Assembly (NCBI RefSeq): GCF_005860795.2
Contig: NZ_CP058351.1
Span: 620,001 to 684,000 of the forward strand
Source: Peteryoungia desertarenae
Lineage (GTDB): Bacteria > Pseudomonadota > Alphaproteobacteria > Rhizobiales > Rhizobiaceae
Length of the DNA stretch: 64,000 nucleotides
Direction: 5' to 3'
The first letter of the stretch is position 1. Each line of letters starts with the position of its first letter. Under the pieces are notes generated by a model. That model was not told where the DNA came from. It did not search any database and saw only the letters and a list, made by a program, of their open reading frames with translations. Below, piece by piece: positions 31,076-40,766 of the stretch. The position numbers were made by a program, and so were the translations under genes.

Positions 31076-32440
31076 TCAATTCTTGGTGCCGGGCTTGCCG
31101 TCAAACTTCTTCTCAAGACTGTCCCAGCAATCGATGTAGTCGTCCTGCAGGGGCGCTTCTTTCGCGGCAAACTCCGTCAGATGCTGGGGAAAGCGCGTTT
31201 CGAACATGAAGGACATGGTTTCGGCCTGGAAGACCGGCTTCATCGGCTCGTTTGAGGCATGCTCGAAGGCATTGCGATCAGGACCATGCGGCAGCATGCA
31301 ATTGTGCAGCGACATGCCGCCGGGGATGAAACCCTTGGGCTTGGCATCGTAGATCCCGTAGATATTGCCCATCAGCTCCGACATGATGTTCTTGTGATAC
31401 CAGGGCGGACGGAATGTGTTTTCCGCCACCATCCAGCGCTCGCGGAACAGGACGAAGTCAATATTGGCCGTTCCCTCCTGACCGGAAGGTGCCGTCAGCA
31501 CGGTGAAGATCGATGGATCAGGATGATCGAAAAGGATCGCGCCGACGGGCGAATAGGTTCTAAGATCATATTTGTAGGCGCAGTAATTGCCATGCCAGGC
31601 AACGACATCGAGCGGGCTATGGCCGATGAAGGTCTCGTGGAACTGCCCGCACCATTTGATGACAACGCGTGAGCGCACTTCGCGATCTTCAAAAGCAGCG
31701 ACCGGGCACTTGAAGTCGCGCGGATTGGCAAGGCAGTTGGCACCGATCGGCCCGCGCGATGGCAGGTCGAATTTCTGGCCATAGTTCTCGCAGACAAAAC
31801 CACGACAAGGTCCTTCCAGAACCTCGACCCGGTAAACAAGGCCGCGCGGAAGAATGGCGATCTCCTTGGGCTCAAGATCGATCACGCCAAGCTCTGTGCA
31901 GAAGCGCAAACGCCCTTCCTGGGGCACGACCAGAAGCTCGCTGTCGGCAGAATAGAAATATTCATCCTGCATCGACTGGGTCACGAGATAGATATGGGAG
32001 GCCATGCCGACCTGTGTATTGACGTCGCCTGCGGTGGTGATCGTCCGCATGCCGGTGATCCAGGTCAGTTGCTCCTCGCTGTGAGGGACCGGATCCCAAC
32101 GATACTGACCAAGCGAGATCACATTCGGCAGTACATTCGGCGCCGTCTTCCAATAGGGCACATCGATGGGCGAGAAGCGACCGGTATGCTTGACCGAGGG
32201 GCGGATGCGGTAGCACCAGGTGCGCTCGTTCTGCCCGCGCGGTGCGGTGAACGCGGTTCCAGAAAGCTGCTCCGCATAAAGTCCGTAATTGCACTTTTGC
32301 GGCGAGTTCTGACCTTGCGGCAGGGCCCCTGGCAGCGCCTCGGTCTCAAAATCATTGCCGAAGCCGGGCATATAGCCTTCTTGCGTGCCGGAGGCATGCG
32401 GGGCGCGAACCATGCCGCGCGGCAGATCGTGAATGCTCAT
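31076..32440 (-). CDS. hmgA: Homogentisate 1,2-dioxygenase
   Basis: A 454-residue iron enzyme that opens the ring of homogentisate to maleylacetoacetate. It is full length for the family, with the N-terminal [19 protein letters not shown] and the iron-site region [19 protein letters not shown] near the C-terminus. First gene of the minus-strand operon hmgA-fahA-MBL-monooxygenase-DUF2783. Its promoter region contains two palindromes that probably bind the divergent MarR regulator. Confidence 0.95.
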   Translation of the reverse strand: MSIHDLPRGMVRAPHASGTQEGYMPGFGNDFETEALPGALPQGQNSPQKCNYGLYAEQLSGTAFTAPRGQNERTWCYRIRPSVKHTGRFSPIDVPYWKTAPNVLPNVISLGQYRWDPVPHSEEQLTWITGMRTITTAGDVNTQVGMASHIYLVTQSMQDEYFYSADSELLVVPQEGRLRFCTELGVIDLEPKEIAILPRGLVYRVEVLEGPCRGFVCENYGQKFDLPSRGPIGANCLANPRDFKCPVAAFEDREVRSRVVIKWCGQFHETFIGHSPLDVVAWHGNYCAYKYDLRTYSPVGAILFDHPDPSIFTVLTAPSGQEGTANIDFVLFRERWMVAENTFRPPWYHKNIMSELMGNIYGIYDAKPKGFIPGGMSLHNCMLPHGPDRNAFEHASNEPMKPVFQAETMSFMFETRFPQHLTEFAAKEAPLQDDYIDCWDSLEKKFDGKPGTKN

Positions 32441-32486
32441 GGATATCCTCCTCTGACAACCATGTCAGTTCTTGATGGATGCCATT

Positions 32487-32506
32487 TTCGTTGCATGTGC
32501 AACGAA
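32487..32506. promoter_or_regulatory. Palindromic operator 1 (hmgA/marR)
   Basis: TTCGTTGCATGTGCAACGAA is a 20-base inverted repeat with only its central RY step breaking symmetry. It lies 47 bases before the hmgA start codon. MarR proteins typically bind such 16-20-base palindromes, so it is a candidate site for the adjacent regulator. Confidence 0.75.
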
Positions 32507-32514
32507 GTCAAGTT

Positions 32515-32536
32515 ATTTGTTGCATATGCAACGAAT
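32515..32536. promoter_or_regulatory. Palindromic operator 2 (hmgA/marR)
   Basis: A second copy with the core GTTGCATATGCAAC, extended to 11-base arms with one mismatch. Its centre is 29 bases from that of operator 1. The duplicated core and closeness to both divergent genes suggest joint control of hmgA and marR-maiA. Confidence 0.75.
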
Positions 32537-32592
32537 AACTGCATTCTCGAACGGACCGTTCAGCCAAGCCCGTGAAGACCAGGGGAATTCCA

Positions 32593-33045
32593 ATGCCGGA
32601 CAGCGAAGCGATTGCCCTGCCTGACTTCGACCTCATGCGGTTCACCCCCTATCGACTGGCGGTGGCGGCACAGGAAACATCCGAAGAGCTTGCGCGACAA
32701 TATCGATCCCGCTTCGGCATCTCGATCCCGCAATGGCGGGTGCTCGTGCATCTCGCCCATGCAGGCGAGGTCTCCGTGCGCGAGATTGAGGCCAGGGTCG
32801 CGATGGAAAAATCCAAGGTCAGCCGCGCGGCCTCAAAACTCGAAAGTGCCGGCCTGATCGTAAAATCCGTCAATGCAGAGGACCGCAGGCTCATCAGCAT
32901 GAGCCTTACTCCCAAAGGTCGAGCTCTGATGGCGGAGCTTCTGGTCATTGCCCGAAGCTACCAGCAAGAGATCGAGAAGCGCCTCGGGACGAGCTATTCC
33001 GGCTTTGAAAGCGGCCTGGACAGACTGCTGGGAGAAACACCATGA
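32593..33045 (+). CDS. MarR-family regulator of homogentisate genes
   Basis: A 150-residue winged-helix repressor. It contains the MarR core (QWRVLVHLAHAGEVSVREIEARVAMEKSKVSRAASKLE) and the wing region VNAEDRRLISMSLTPKG. The ATG at 32593 follows AGGGGA; an upstream in-frame GTG is less likely. It is divergent from hmgA and overlaps maiA by ATGA, so it is likely the pathway repressor released by homogentisate or a related phenolic acid (inference). Confidence 0.87.
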   Translation: MPDSEAIALPDFDLMRFTPYRLAVAAQETSEELARQYRSRFGISIPQWRVLVHLAHAGEVSVREIEARVAMEKSKVSRAASKLESAGLIVKSVNAEDRRLISMSLTPKGRALMAELLVIARSYQQEIEKRLGTSYSGFESGLDRLLGETP

Positions 33046-33674
33046 CGGCCAGCACCGAGACTGTGCTTTTTGACTATTGGCGATCTTCGGCATCTTACCG
33101 CGTCCGCATCGCTCTCGGTCTGGCCGGACTTCCCTGGCAGACCGTGCCCATCGATCTCGTGGAAGGCAATCAAAGAGCGCCCGAGCATCTTGACCGCAAT
33201 CCGCAGGGTCTCGTCCCGGTTCTCGAGATCGACGGTCTGCGCCTCACTCAGTCGCTTGCCATCATCGAATATCTGGATGAGACGCGCGGGCTCGAGCTTC
33301 TTCCCGCCACGGCATCCGAGCGGGCAAGGGTTCGGGCACTTGCCGATGCCATCGCGATGGAAATCCATCCTGTCTGCAATCTGCGAGTGGCAAAGCACGC
33401 CGTTTCGGCATCAAATGGCCAATTGACGATGAAGGACTGGATGCAGGCCTTTATTGCTCCAGGGCTTGCTGCAGTGGAAGCGATGGCCGAAGGCCCTGAC
33501 TTTCTTTATGCGGGCAGGCTGTCTCTGGCAGATCTCTGCCTCGTTCCGCAGATCTACAATGCCCGTCGTTGGGAAGTTGATCTCTCTGGCTTCCCGAAAC
33601 TGGTGGAGATTGATGCGCATCTCAACACAATCCCCGCATTTGCCGCCGCACATCCAGACAATTCCCCGCGCTGA
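33042..33674 (+). CDS. maiA: Maleylacetoacetate isomerase
   Basis: A 210-residue zeta-class glutathione transferase that isomerises maleylacetoacetate to fumarylacetoacetate. It has the N-terminal glutathione motif WRSSASYRVRIAL, NPQGLVPVLEIDG, and the C-terminal domain with SLADLCLVPQIYNARR. The third residue of the usual SSC motif is alanine, which also occurs in bacterial members. Coupled to marR; it completes the set with hmgA and fahA. Confidence 0.92.
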   Translation: MTASTETVLFDYWRSSASYRVRIALGLAGLPWQTVPIDLVEGNQRAPEHLDRNPQGLVPVLEIDGLRLTQSLAIIEYLDETRGLELLPATASERARVRALADAIAMEIHPVCNLRVAKHAVSASNGQLTMKDWMQAFIAPGLAAVEAMAEGPDFLYAGRLSLADLCLVPQIYNARRWEVDLSGFPKLVEIDAHLNTIPAFAAAHPDNSPR

Positions 33675-33685
33675 GCCTTGACCTT

Positions 33686-33738
33686 CGGCTTCCTGACATT
33701 GTCGTGATCGAAAATCCGCAGGAAGCCGCAGATTTTTT
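33686..33738 (+). terminator. Likely terminator after maiA
   Basis: CGGCTTCCTG pairs perfectly with CAGGAAGCCG across a 23-base loop, followed within five bases by a TTTTTT run. It starts 12 bases past the maiA stop and would end marR-maiA transcription. The loop is longer than usual. Confidence 0.65.
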
Positions 33739-33831
33739 GTCCTGGATCAATTCCTCGAACGAACGGGCTGACATTCTCGTTTGACATGACACCCATTTCA
33801 TCAGGTTTTGAGAAGAGGCATAGGTTTGAGA

Positions 33832-36543
33832 ATGTCAGATTTGGATAGGCGGCGGGATTTTCATGCTCAGGCAGTCAGCGAAGTGCTGAGCGCCTTGAAC
33901 ACCACACAGGCTGGCCTCTCTTTAGCCGAAGTAACGAAAAGGCGGGCGGAACATGGTCCAAATCGGCTGCCCGAACCACCCCGCCGCTCTGGGCTTGTCC
34001 GCTTTCTGCTGCAGTTCCACAATATCCTGATTTATGTGCTGCTTGCCTCGGCGGGCGTCACGGCTCTCCTGCAACACTGGATCGATACGGGCGTGATCCT
34101 CGCTGTCGTCATCGGCAATGCGGTGATCGGTTATCTGCAGGAAGGACGCGCCGAGGAGGCCATGAACGCGATCCGCGGCATGCTGGCTCCGCATTCGGCA
34201 GTCCTGAGGGATGGCACACGCAGAAGCGTCGACGCTGCGGATCTGGTCCCTGGTGACATTGTTCTGTTCGAAGCGGGTGATCGTGTCCCCGCCGATGTAA
34301 GGCTTGTCGAAGCACGGGGAGTGAGGGTCGAAGAAGCGGTTCTCACAGGCGAATCCGTTCCCGTCGACAAGTCGACCGAACTGGTTCGGCCGGATGCTGC
34401 ATTGGGCGACCGCAGTTCCATGCTGTTCAGCGGCACGCTGATTGCTGCAGGAGCCGGGCGCGGTATTGTGGTGCAAACCGGTTCCAACACCGAAATCGGC
34501 AAGATCAGCGGCATGCTGGCATCTGTCGAGACGCTGACGACACCGCTTGTCCACCAGATGGATATCTTTGCCCGCTGGCTGACCCTGTTCATTCTGCTGG
34601 TCGCCTTCCTGCTCTTGGTCTACGGCTACTTTGTCAGCGGTTTTGAATTCGAAGAACTGTTCATGATGGTGGTCGGGCTTTCGGTCGCCGCAATCCCGGA
34701 AGGCCTGCCTGCGGTTCTGACGATCACACTTGCGGTGGGCGTTCAGGCCATGGCGAAACGCAATGCCATCGTCCGACGTCTGCCGGCAATCGAGACCCTT
34801 GGATCCGTCTCGGTGATCTGCTCCGACAAGACCGGAACACTCACGCGCAACGAGATGAATGTGGCCGAACTCGTCACGGCAGAACACATGTATGCCGTCA
34901 GCGGAAGCGGCTATCAGCCGGAAGGCAGCGTAGCCAATGCCACTGGCGAGATGAGCCCGCAGCTGCATAGCATCCTGGGTGACTTCGCTCTTGTCGCCGG
35001 CCTTTGCAATGATGCCGGCCTTCACCAGTCGGAAAACGGCTGGCATGTTGAGGGCGATCCGATGGAAGGAGCACTCAAGGCACTGGCGGGCAAAATCACC
35101 GGTGCCGGTGCCGACCCGCATTCAGGTGTGTGGGCACGCATCAACGCCATCCCCTTTGACGCCGCCCATCGTTACATGGCCGTGCTGCATGAGGATCAAG
35201 CGGGCCAGCGGCGCATCGACGTTAAGGGAGCACCAGAGGCAATCCTGGCGCTTTGCACGACGCAACGGCTGACTGATGGAAAAGACGTGCCGCTGGAACA
35301 TGACTACTGGTCCGGCAAGGTCGAAGAACTGGCAGCCAATGGCCAGCGCGTGCTGGCGCTGGCCGCTTGCCATGCGCCCGAAGACAAAGACGATCTCGTC
35401 CATGCCGATCTGGACGGACGACTGAGCTTGATCGGTCTTGTAGGCCTGATCGATCCACCCCGCGAAGAAGCCATTGAAGCGGTGGCCGAGTGCCACTCTG
35501 CGGGCATCAGAGTAAAAATGATCACAGGGGATCATGCCGCAACAGCAAGGGCCATAGCCGCAATGATCGGCCTCAAGAATACCGAGAAAGTTTTGACCGG
35601 ACTGGACATCGACATGCTGGACGATGGGGCACTTGCGATTGCCGCCGTCGAGACCGATGTCTTCGCCAGAACGTCTCCCGCCCACAAGCTGCGGCTCGTG
35701 ACAGCCCTGCAATCGCGGGGACTGACCGTTGCCATGACGGGCGATGGGGTCAATGATGCGCCGGCGCTCAAGCGCGCCGATGCCGGCATTGCCATGGGTC
35801 AAAAAGGCAGTGAAGCCGCCAAGGAGGCTGCCGAACTCGTCCTTGCCGACGACAATTTCGCCTCGATTGCCGCAGCCGTGCGTGAAGGCCGAACCGTCTA
35901 CGACAATATCCAGAAGGTGATCAGCTGGACGCTTCCGACCAATGCCGGCGAAGCCATGACGATTGTTGTGGCCCTCTTGGCCGGACTGGCGCTTCCCGTC
36001 ACTGCCGTCCAGATCCTCTGGGTCAATCTTGTGACGGCGATCACACTCGGCCTTGCGCTTGCCTTTGAGCCTTCGGAAACCGGAACCATGCACCGACCGC
36101 CTCGTCGCCGCGACGAACCGCTTCTGACCAGTGGACTGGTCTGGCGGATCGCCTTCATTTCAACCCTCTTTCTGATCGCGGTGTTCGGGATCTACTTCTA
36201 CGCCCTTGACAAGGGACATCCGGTGCAACTGGCCCAGACCATGGCGATGAACACGCTCGTGGTCCTCGAAATCTTCAATCTCTTCTTCATTCGCAACATG
36301 TACGGCACGTCGCTCACCTGGGAGGCGGTGCGCGGGACCAAGGTCATCTGGATCTGCGTCATCAGCGTGACACTGGCGCAATTCGCCATCACCTATCTGC
36401 CCTTCATGCAGGCCGTCTTTGGAACACAGTCTGTCCCCTTGCTCGACGGCGTGCTGATCGTCGCTGTGGGAATGACATTCTTCGCCCTGGTGGAGACCGA
36501 AAAGCAGATGCGGCTCGCCTTCCAGACGCGCGCCAAGGCCTGA
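33832..36543 (+). CDS. Calcium-type P-type cation-transporting ATPase
   Basis: A 903-residue P2-type ATPase. An N-terminal cation_ATPase_N domain (about 10-75) comes first, then actuator motif TGES, the membrane motif AIPEGLPAVLTITLAVG, phosphorylated Asp332 in SDKTGTLTRNEM, the nucleotide-binding KGAPEA, TGDGVNDAPALKRADAGIAMG, and four to six C-terminal membrane helices. The PEGL motif places it with SERCA/PMR1-like and Na/K-type pumps. The ATG at 33832 is the conserved start MSDLDRR; upstream in-frame TTG codons are weaker. It likely exports calcium or a related cation. Convergent with the SLC13 gene. Confidence 0.88.
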   Translation: MSDLDRRRDFHAQAVSEVLSALNTTQAGLSLAEVTKRRAEHGPNRLPEPPRRSGLVRFLLQFHNILIYVLLASAGVTALLQHWIDTGVILAVVIGNAVIGYLQEGRAEEAMNAIRGMLAPHSAVLRDGTRRSVDAADLVPGDIVLFEAGDRVPADVRLVEARGVRVEEAVLTGESVPVDKSTELVRPDAALGDRSSMLFSGTLIAAGAGRGIVVQTGSNTEIGKISGMLASVETLTTPLVHQMDIFARWLTLFILLVAFLLLVYGYFVSGFEFEELFMMVVGLSVAAIPEGLPAVLTITLAVGVQAMAKRNAIVRRLPAIETLGSVSVICSDKTGTLTRNEMNVAELVTAEHMYAVSGSGYQPEGSVANATGEMSPQLHSILGDFALVAGLCNDAGLHQSENGWHVEGDPMEGALKALAGKITGAGADPHSGVWARINAIPFDAAHRYMAVLHEDQAGQRRIDVKGAPEAILALCTTQRLTDGKDVPLEHDYWSGKVEELAANGQRVLALAACHAPEDKDDLVHADLDGRLSLIGLVGLIDPPREEAIEAVAECHSAGIRVKMITGDHAATARAIAAMIGLKNTEKVLTGLDIDMLDDGALAIAAVETDVFARTSPAHKLRLVTALQSRGLTVAMTGDGVNDAPALKRADAGIAMGQKGSEAAKEAAELVLADDNFASIAAAVREGRTVYDNIQKVISWTLPTNAGEAMTIVVALLAGLALPVTAVQILWVNLVTAITLGLALAFEPSETGTMHRPPRRRDEPLLTSGLVWRIAFISTLFLIAVFGIYFYALDKGHPVQLAQTMAMNTLVVLEIFNLFFIRNMYGTSLTWEAVRGTKVIWICVISVTLAQFAITYLPFMQAVFGTQSVPLLDGVLIVAVGMTFFALVETEKQMRLAFQTRAKA

Positions 36544-36569
36544 CGCCATCCCCTGTTTGCCCGGACGGC

Positions 36570-36592
36570 CCGGCCAGCAGTGCACTGGCCGG
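36570..36592. terminator. Stem-loop between convergent genes
   Basis: CCGGCCAG and CTGGCCGG form a perfect 8-base stem with a 7-base loop in the 49-base gap between the ATPase stop and the SLC13 stop. It lacks a T-tract. It could serve both converging transcripts. Confidence 0.5.
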
Positions 36593-38368
36593 TCAGAAGG
36601 GAAAGAATATCGGGATGACGATAACGGCAACGATCGCAAAGAGGATGTTGAGCGGCAGCCCGACCACCAGGAAGTCGTGAAACTTGTAGCCTCCCGCGCC
36701 ATAGACGAATGTGTTGGTCTGATAGCCGATCGGCGTTGCAAAACTCGCCGACGCGGCGAACATGACAGCCATGATGAAGGGGCGCGGATCATAACCGAGC
36801 TCGACCGCAAGGCCGATGACGATCGGACCGATCAGCACCGCAACCGCATTGTTGCTGATCATTTCGGTCAGAAGGCTTGTGAGGATATAGACGGCCGCCA
36901 GGACCGTCAGCGGCCCGACAAAGCCGATATTATGCACCGCGCTTTCGACAATCAGCTGCGCCGCACCCGTTTCCTCGATCCCCATGCTGAGGCCCAGCAT
37001 ACCGAAAATCAGGAACAGAATACGCCAGTCGATCGAATTGAAGGCCTCTTCCGGATCAATGCAACGGGTCATCATCACGATGACGGCGCCAATCAGGGCA
37101 AGGCCTGCAATAGGCATGACATCCAGCGCGCCAAGGAGCATGACACCGAGAATGGTGGCGATTGCGATCGGGGCCTTGGTCCGGCGCGTCGGCCGATCAG
37201 TCGGGGTCGACAGATTGATGATGCCGCCATCATCCATCAAGCGGCGAATGCCATCCGGCGGACCCTCGAGGAGCAGTGTATCGGCAAATTGCAGACGCAG
37301 ATCGTTGATCCGGTCGGAAATGTTATGGTCATTGCGGTGAACGGCCATCACATAGATGCCATAGGCACGCCTGAGGTTGAGGTCGCTCAGAGCCCTGCCG
37401 CGCAAATGCGAACTTGTCCCGATACTGGCCTCCATCAGCACCGTCTGTTCTGCCGTCACCGGCACGAAACCCGTGTCCGAGATATCGCGGAACTCGACAT
37501 GACCGTCTTCCTTGAGGCCGAGGAGTTCACCCGTATCGCTTTTCAGGACAACCCGGTCACCAGCGTCGAGGACAACATCATCCAACGACTGCCGAAGAGA
37601 GGTTTCACCACGAATGACGTCGATGATCCGTGTTTCGGCCGTGTTGAACGGCAGATCGGCGAGCTTCTTGCCGCAATAGCGCGATGCTGTCGGAATGAGA
37701 AGGCGCGCCATGAACTTGCGTTTCGTTTCCTGCCCGAGAACGCTCGCCAGCGAGGCACGATCAGGCAAAAGGAAGCGCCCGGCAAAGACCATGTAGACCA
37801 TGCCGACCATGGCAAAGACGAGACCCGCCCCTGTCATTTCGAACATGGAAATGGCCGGCTGGCCGGCCTCCACCGCGACGCTGCTCACCAAGATATTGGT
37901 GGAGGTTCCGACAAGTGTCAGGGTTCCACCGAAGATTGCCGCAAAGGAAAGCGGTATCAGCAGACGGGACGGGGCAACGCCCACACTTGCCGCCACGGAG
38001 ATCATGATGGGCGTCAGCAGGATCACCACCGGCGTGTTGTTCATGAAGGCAGAGGCCGCGACCGTACTGGTCATCATGATCAGCATGGCTCTCAGATAGG
38101 ATCCCCGCGCATGGGTTTTCATGAATTCACCGACGATGGCGACCACGCCGGTCCGCTCCAGCGAGGCCGAGATGATGAACATCATGGCAATCGTGATGGG
38201 AGCAGAGGAACTGAAAACGCGAAGAAAATCAACGGTATCAACAATGCCGGTGGCCAGGAGTGCTGCCGAAGCGCCGAGCGCTGTTACCTCCGGCGGATAG
38301 AATTCCCGAAGGAAACTCAGAAAAACGATAACGACCAGTGCGAGAACGAAGACTTGTTCCAGAGACAT
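36593..38368 (-). CDS. SLC13-family permease with two RCK_C domains
   Basis: A 591-residue inner-membrane transporter. An N-terminal bundle of about six helices (1-200) is followed by two cytosolic TrkA-C/RCK_C domains (about 205-290 and 300-385) and a second membrane bundle (about 410-590). The ion-site signatures SAFMNNTPVVILLTP and TEMISNNAVAVLIGP, and GTSTNILVS, are those of divalent-anion:sodium symporters (sulfate, dicarboxylate and relatives). The ATG at 38368 follows AAGGTG. Substrate not determinable. Confidence 0.85.
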   Translation of the reverse strand: MSLEQVFVLALVVIVFLSFLREFYPPEVTALGASAALLATGIVDTVDFLRVFSSSAPITIAMMFIISASLERTGVVAIVGEFMKTHARGSYLRAMLIMMTSTVAASAFMNNTPVVILLTPIMISVAASVGVAPSRLLIPLSFAAIFGGTLTLVGTSTNILVSSVAVEAGQPAISMFEMTGAGLVFAMVGMVYMVFAGRFLLPDRASLASVLGQETKRKFMARLLIPTASRYCGKKLADLPFNTAETRIIDVIRGETSLRQSLDDVVLDAGDRVVLKSDTGELLGLKEDGHVEFRDISDTGFVPVTAEQTVLMEASIGTSSHLRGRALSDLNLRRAYGIYVMAVHRNDHNISDRINDLRLQFADTLLLEGPPDGIRRLMDDGGIINLSTPTDRPTRRTKAPIAIATILGVMLLGALDVMPIAGLALIGAVIVMMTRCIDPEEAFNSIDWRILFLIFGMLGLSMGIEETGAAQLIVESAVHNIGFVGPLTVLAAVYILTSLLTEMISNNAVAVLIGPIVIGLAVELGYDPRPFIMAVMFAASASFATPIGYQTNTFVYGAGGYKFHDFLVVGLPLNILFAIVAVIVIPIFFPF

Positions 38369-38460
38369 GCACACCTTCTCGCAAAGAACCGGATCGCGAG
38401 CAATAGACTAACGATCCGCGTTCATTGCAACAGGTGAGTGTGTGCGAGCAATCAGAAACC

Positions 38461-38691
38461 TCAGCAGCTGCCCGTACGCGCGGAGGCCCAATGCAGAAGA
38501 TTGGCCTTGTCGAGCGTGTTTCCATTCTGGGATTCCAACTCGGCAGCCAATGCATCGCGCGCTGCATTGAGGTGCTCAAGCGCCGACGACGCTCCGACCG
38601 CTCCGGCGACACCCATCAGGTAGCCGGTCATGTTGATCAGAGCCAGAAGCTCCTGATCCCTTTCACTCGAATAGACAGTTTGGTCCGACAT
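38461..38691 (-). CDS. Small helical protein at end of YcaO-TfuA operon
   Basis: A 76-residue protein not recognised from any family. It is mostly alpha-helical: a charged N-terminus, a small-residue hydrophobic stretch (INMTGYLMGVAGAVGAS, about 18-35), an amphipathic helix to about 55, and a C-terminal tail ending in TGSC, a terminal cysteine. The ATG at 38691 is preferred over an in-frame TTG six bases upstream. It lies 124 bases downstream of tfuA on the same strand. It could be a second substrate peptide, an immunity factor or unrelated. Confidence 0.55.
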   Translation of the reverse strand: MSDQTVYSSERDQELLALINMTGYLMGVAGAVGASSALEHLNAARDALAAELESQNGNTLDKANLLHWASARTGSC

Positions 38692-38815
38692 CGGCAATGC
38701 CCCTTACCCCAGGTTGCTGATTTACAGCCTTATCGCATGCTTTGGGCGTTGCCACGCGTTGCAAAAGCGTTGCACACGTATAGGTCACCTTACGGCAAGT
38801 CATGAGAGGAATGAT

Positions 38816-39517
38816 TCAACCTGACGCAGAGTAAAGGCGCCGCCATACGGGTGTTGTGTTGAAAGACCAATCCATAGGCGCGCAAACAGGCGCGTCATCG
38901 GACTTGAGACAGGCCAGGAGAGCGAGAGCATCCAGCCGCTTCTGGTCCCATTGATGGACATGAAGAATTGGACCTACATGCGCCCAATCGAGTCCCGCCT
39001 CGACAACAACGCGTTTCCAGCTTCTTTCCTTGTAGAATATCTGCCTTGCTGCCTGTTGCAGACGACTGACATCCTCACGCGGCATGGAATTGTGGCGGGA
39101 GATTTCGTCAAGCGTTCCATCAATATTGACGATCGGCACAGTCAGAGCCGGATAACCCAGCTCCGCCGGTCCATGCAGCAGGGCCACATCGGCATCATCA
39201 TCCCGTCTGCCGTCCCGGTAGTCCTCAAAGATCCGTCCGACACCAATCATGCCGAAGGCTGCACACTCGGCTGCACGAAGAGCACCCATGCTGGAGGCGC
39301 CATAAACGGCAACCCCTTTCGAAAGCGCGTAAAGCAGCTCTTTGTGCCAGACCGGGGCCACACCCTCGAAAAAACCGTCGATCAGGCCGATCGCTGTCGC
39401 GCCCCTGGAAAGCGCGTTCATGATGTCACCCTGGCGCGCAGGGGGATGCAGGGAGAGCCCCTCCCCGAGATGAAGATCGGCATCCGGCAGGCTCGGTCCG
39501 ACAAAGACAATCTTCAT
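38816..39517 (-). CDS. tfuA: TfuA-like protein
   Basis: A 233-residue TfuA-family protein. Family-typical segments are KIVFVGPSLPDA, PARQGDIMNALSRGATAIGLIDGFF and GVAVYGASSMGALRAAEC. TfuA was named from trifolitoxin biosynthesis in Rhizobium; in archaea a TfuA protein helps YcaO form thioglycine in methyl-CoM reductase, probably by delivering sulfur. The ATG at 39517 overlaps the YcaO stop (ATGA), so the two are made together. The start 105 bases earlier in the open frame is rejected because the domain begins here. Confidence 0.88.
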   Translation of the reverse strand: MKIVFVGPSLPDADLHLGEGLSLHPPARQGDIMNALSRGATAIGLIDGFFEGVAPVWHKELLYALSKGVAVYGASSMGALRAAECAAFGMIGVGRIFEDYRDGRRDDDADVALLHGPAELGYPALTVPIVNIDGTLDEISRHNSMPREDVSRLQQAARQIFYKERSWKRVVVEAGLDWAHVGPILHVHQWDQKRLDALALLACLKSDDAPVCAPMDWSFNTTPVWRRLYSASG

Positions 39518-40695
39518 TGCAGTGCCCTCGATATCGCCCGCATGCCGAAGCGCTGCCGCCTCTCGCCGTCCGGGTTCTCGAGCTGAGGAGCGATCACCTT
39601 TACCACTGATGCCGGCAGCCACTCGGGGGACAGATCGACGGCATAAAGCCGGTCGATACGCCTGTTTGAAAGCCGGTCAAGCACGGCCTGCAAGGCAGAG
39701 GCCGTGTTTGCGGCATCGAAGCTTGGAAGCGATGACAGGGCAATGGATGGAACCGCATCGAAAGCCACCAGTGTATCGCTTGACGCAGGCTGCTCGAAAA
39801 TCTGCGGCAGGTGGTCATCGCGGGCACCGGCAATGAATGTCATGCGCGACTGGACCGCCTCGCTGACAGCGCGAGAAACTGCAACCTCAGGATGCGCATG
39901 CGCCCCGCAGCCCAGCGTCACCTCCACATGACGCAACACCGGGAGGGCCTTGCGATCCCGTGGCGCGAGAAGAGCCGTAATCGCCGGGAGCGAAAGATCA
40001 CTCGTCATGTCGAAGATGGCAATCTCGAGCCCCGCCTGTTCGATCCGCTCCACCATGATCCGGAGTTCGGGAAGAACGAGACTTGCCGGATCGAGGCGAC
40101 GGGCATAACGGCGGTTTGGCGGAGTTATCTGCCAGAGCGTATGGGCATCGCGTTCGATGCGCTCCAGCAGACCATGCAGAATGGCCTCCTCTCGATGATT
40201 GCCCGAAGCAAGACCGTCGGAAGACTGCCAATAGCGCCTGTGATCCAGCGATCGATCAAGATGAACGGCATCATAGGGCAGCCATACTTCCTCGCCAGTA
40301 AGCAGATGTCGTGCGGCGACCCATTCAAGCGCCTCATCCATTGCAAGCGGCTGCGTTTTTGCAGCCAGCAGCTCGTCAAGCCGATCATGGCGGATGGTCT
40401 TCTCCTCGAAGACAGCGCGACTGGAGGTGATGACACGACAACATGGCGCTGTCGCTACGGAACGTTCCACTGCTTCCATGACGGCGGAGGTCCGGGCTGC
40501 CTCGTTGTCAAGCCCCTTGCCCTGAGCAATGACGATGGCAAGGGCATTGGGCTGAACGGCGCACCACACCGGTATGCCTATCTTGTCCAGCCCTGTCTGC
40601 CGCGCAACCCGTGTAATGCCAAGCCGATACAGAAAAGGCGAGACCCGATCAAAGGTCTCGCCTGCAGAACAGGAACGGTAAGTTACAACGTCCAT
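39514..40695 (-). CDS. YcaO-domain peptide backbone-modifying enzyme
   Basis: A 393-residue YcaO protein, an ATP-using enzyme that activates backbone amides to form azolines or thioamides. ATP-site signatures are present: SAVMEAVERS, GLLERIERDA and VSRAVSEAVQSRMTFIAGARDD. The C-terminus ends in RFGMRAISRALQ and lacks the proline-rich PxPxP tail of azoline-forming YcaO proteins. That absence and the coupled TfuA point to the TfuA type (thioamidation). The start at 40695 is 71 bases downstream of the small peptide gene, the proposed substrate. Confidence 0.88.
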   Translation of the reverse strand: MDVVTYRSCSAGETFDRVSPFLYRLGITRVARQTGLDKIGIPVWCAVQPNALAIVIAQGKGLDNEAARTSAVMEAVERSVATAPCCRVITSSRAVFEEKTIRHDRLDELLAAKTQPLAMDEALEWVAARHLLTGEEVWLPYDAVHLDRSLDHRRYWQSSDGLASGNHREEAILHGLLERIERDAHTLWQITPPNRRYARRLDPASLVLPELRIMVERIEQAGLEIAIFDMTSDLSLPAITALLAPRDRKALPVLRHVEVTLGCGAHAHPEVAVSRAVSEAVQSRMTFIAGARDDHLPQIFEQPASSDTLVAFDAVPSIALSSLPSFDAANTASALQAVLDRLSNRRIDRLYAVDLSPEWLPASVVKVIAPQLENPDGERRQRFGMRAISRALQ

Positions 40696-40766
40696 TTGAT
40701 CGTTCCAAGCCTCACTCGACTTTCAACAAAGCATTGAAGACCAAAAGGAGTTGGACTGACATATCT

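Noticed and set aside
33922..35121. Minus-strand open frame of 399 codons
   Set aside because: Shadow of the P-type ATPase gene, which has all catalytic motifs.
36557..38437. Plus-strand open frame of 626 codons
   Set aside because: Antisense of the SLC13 permease; rich in charged residues with no family features.
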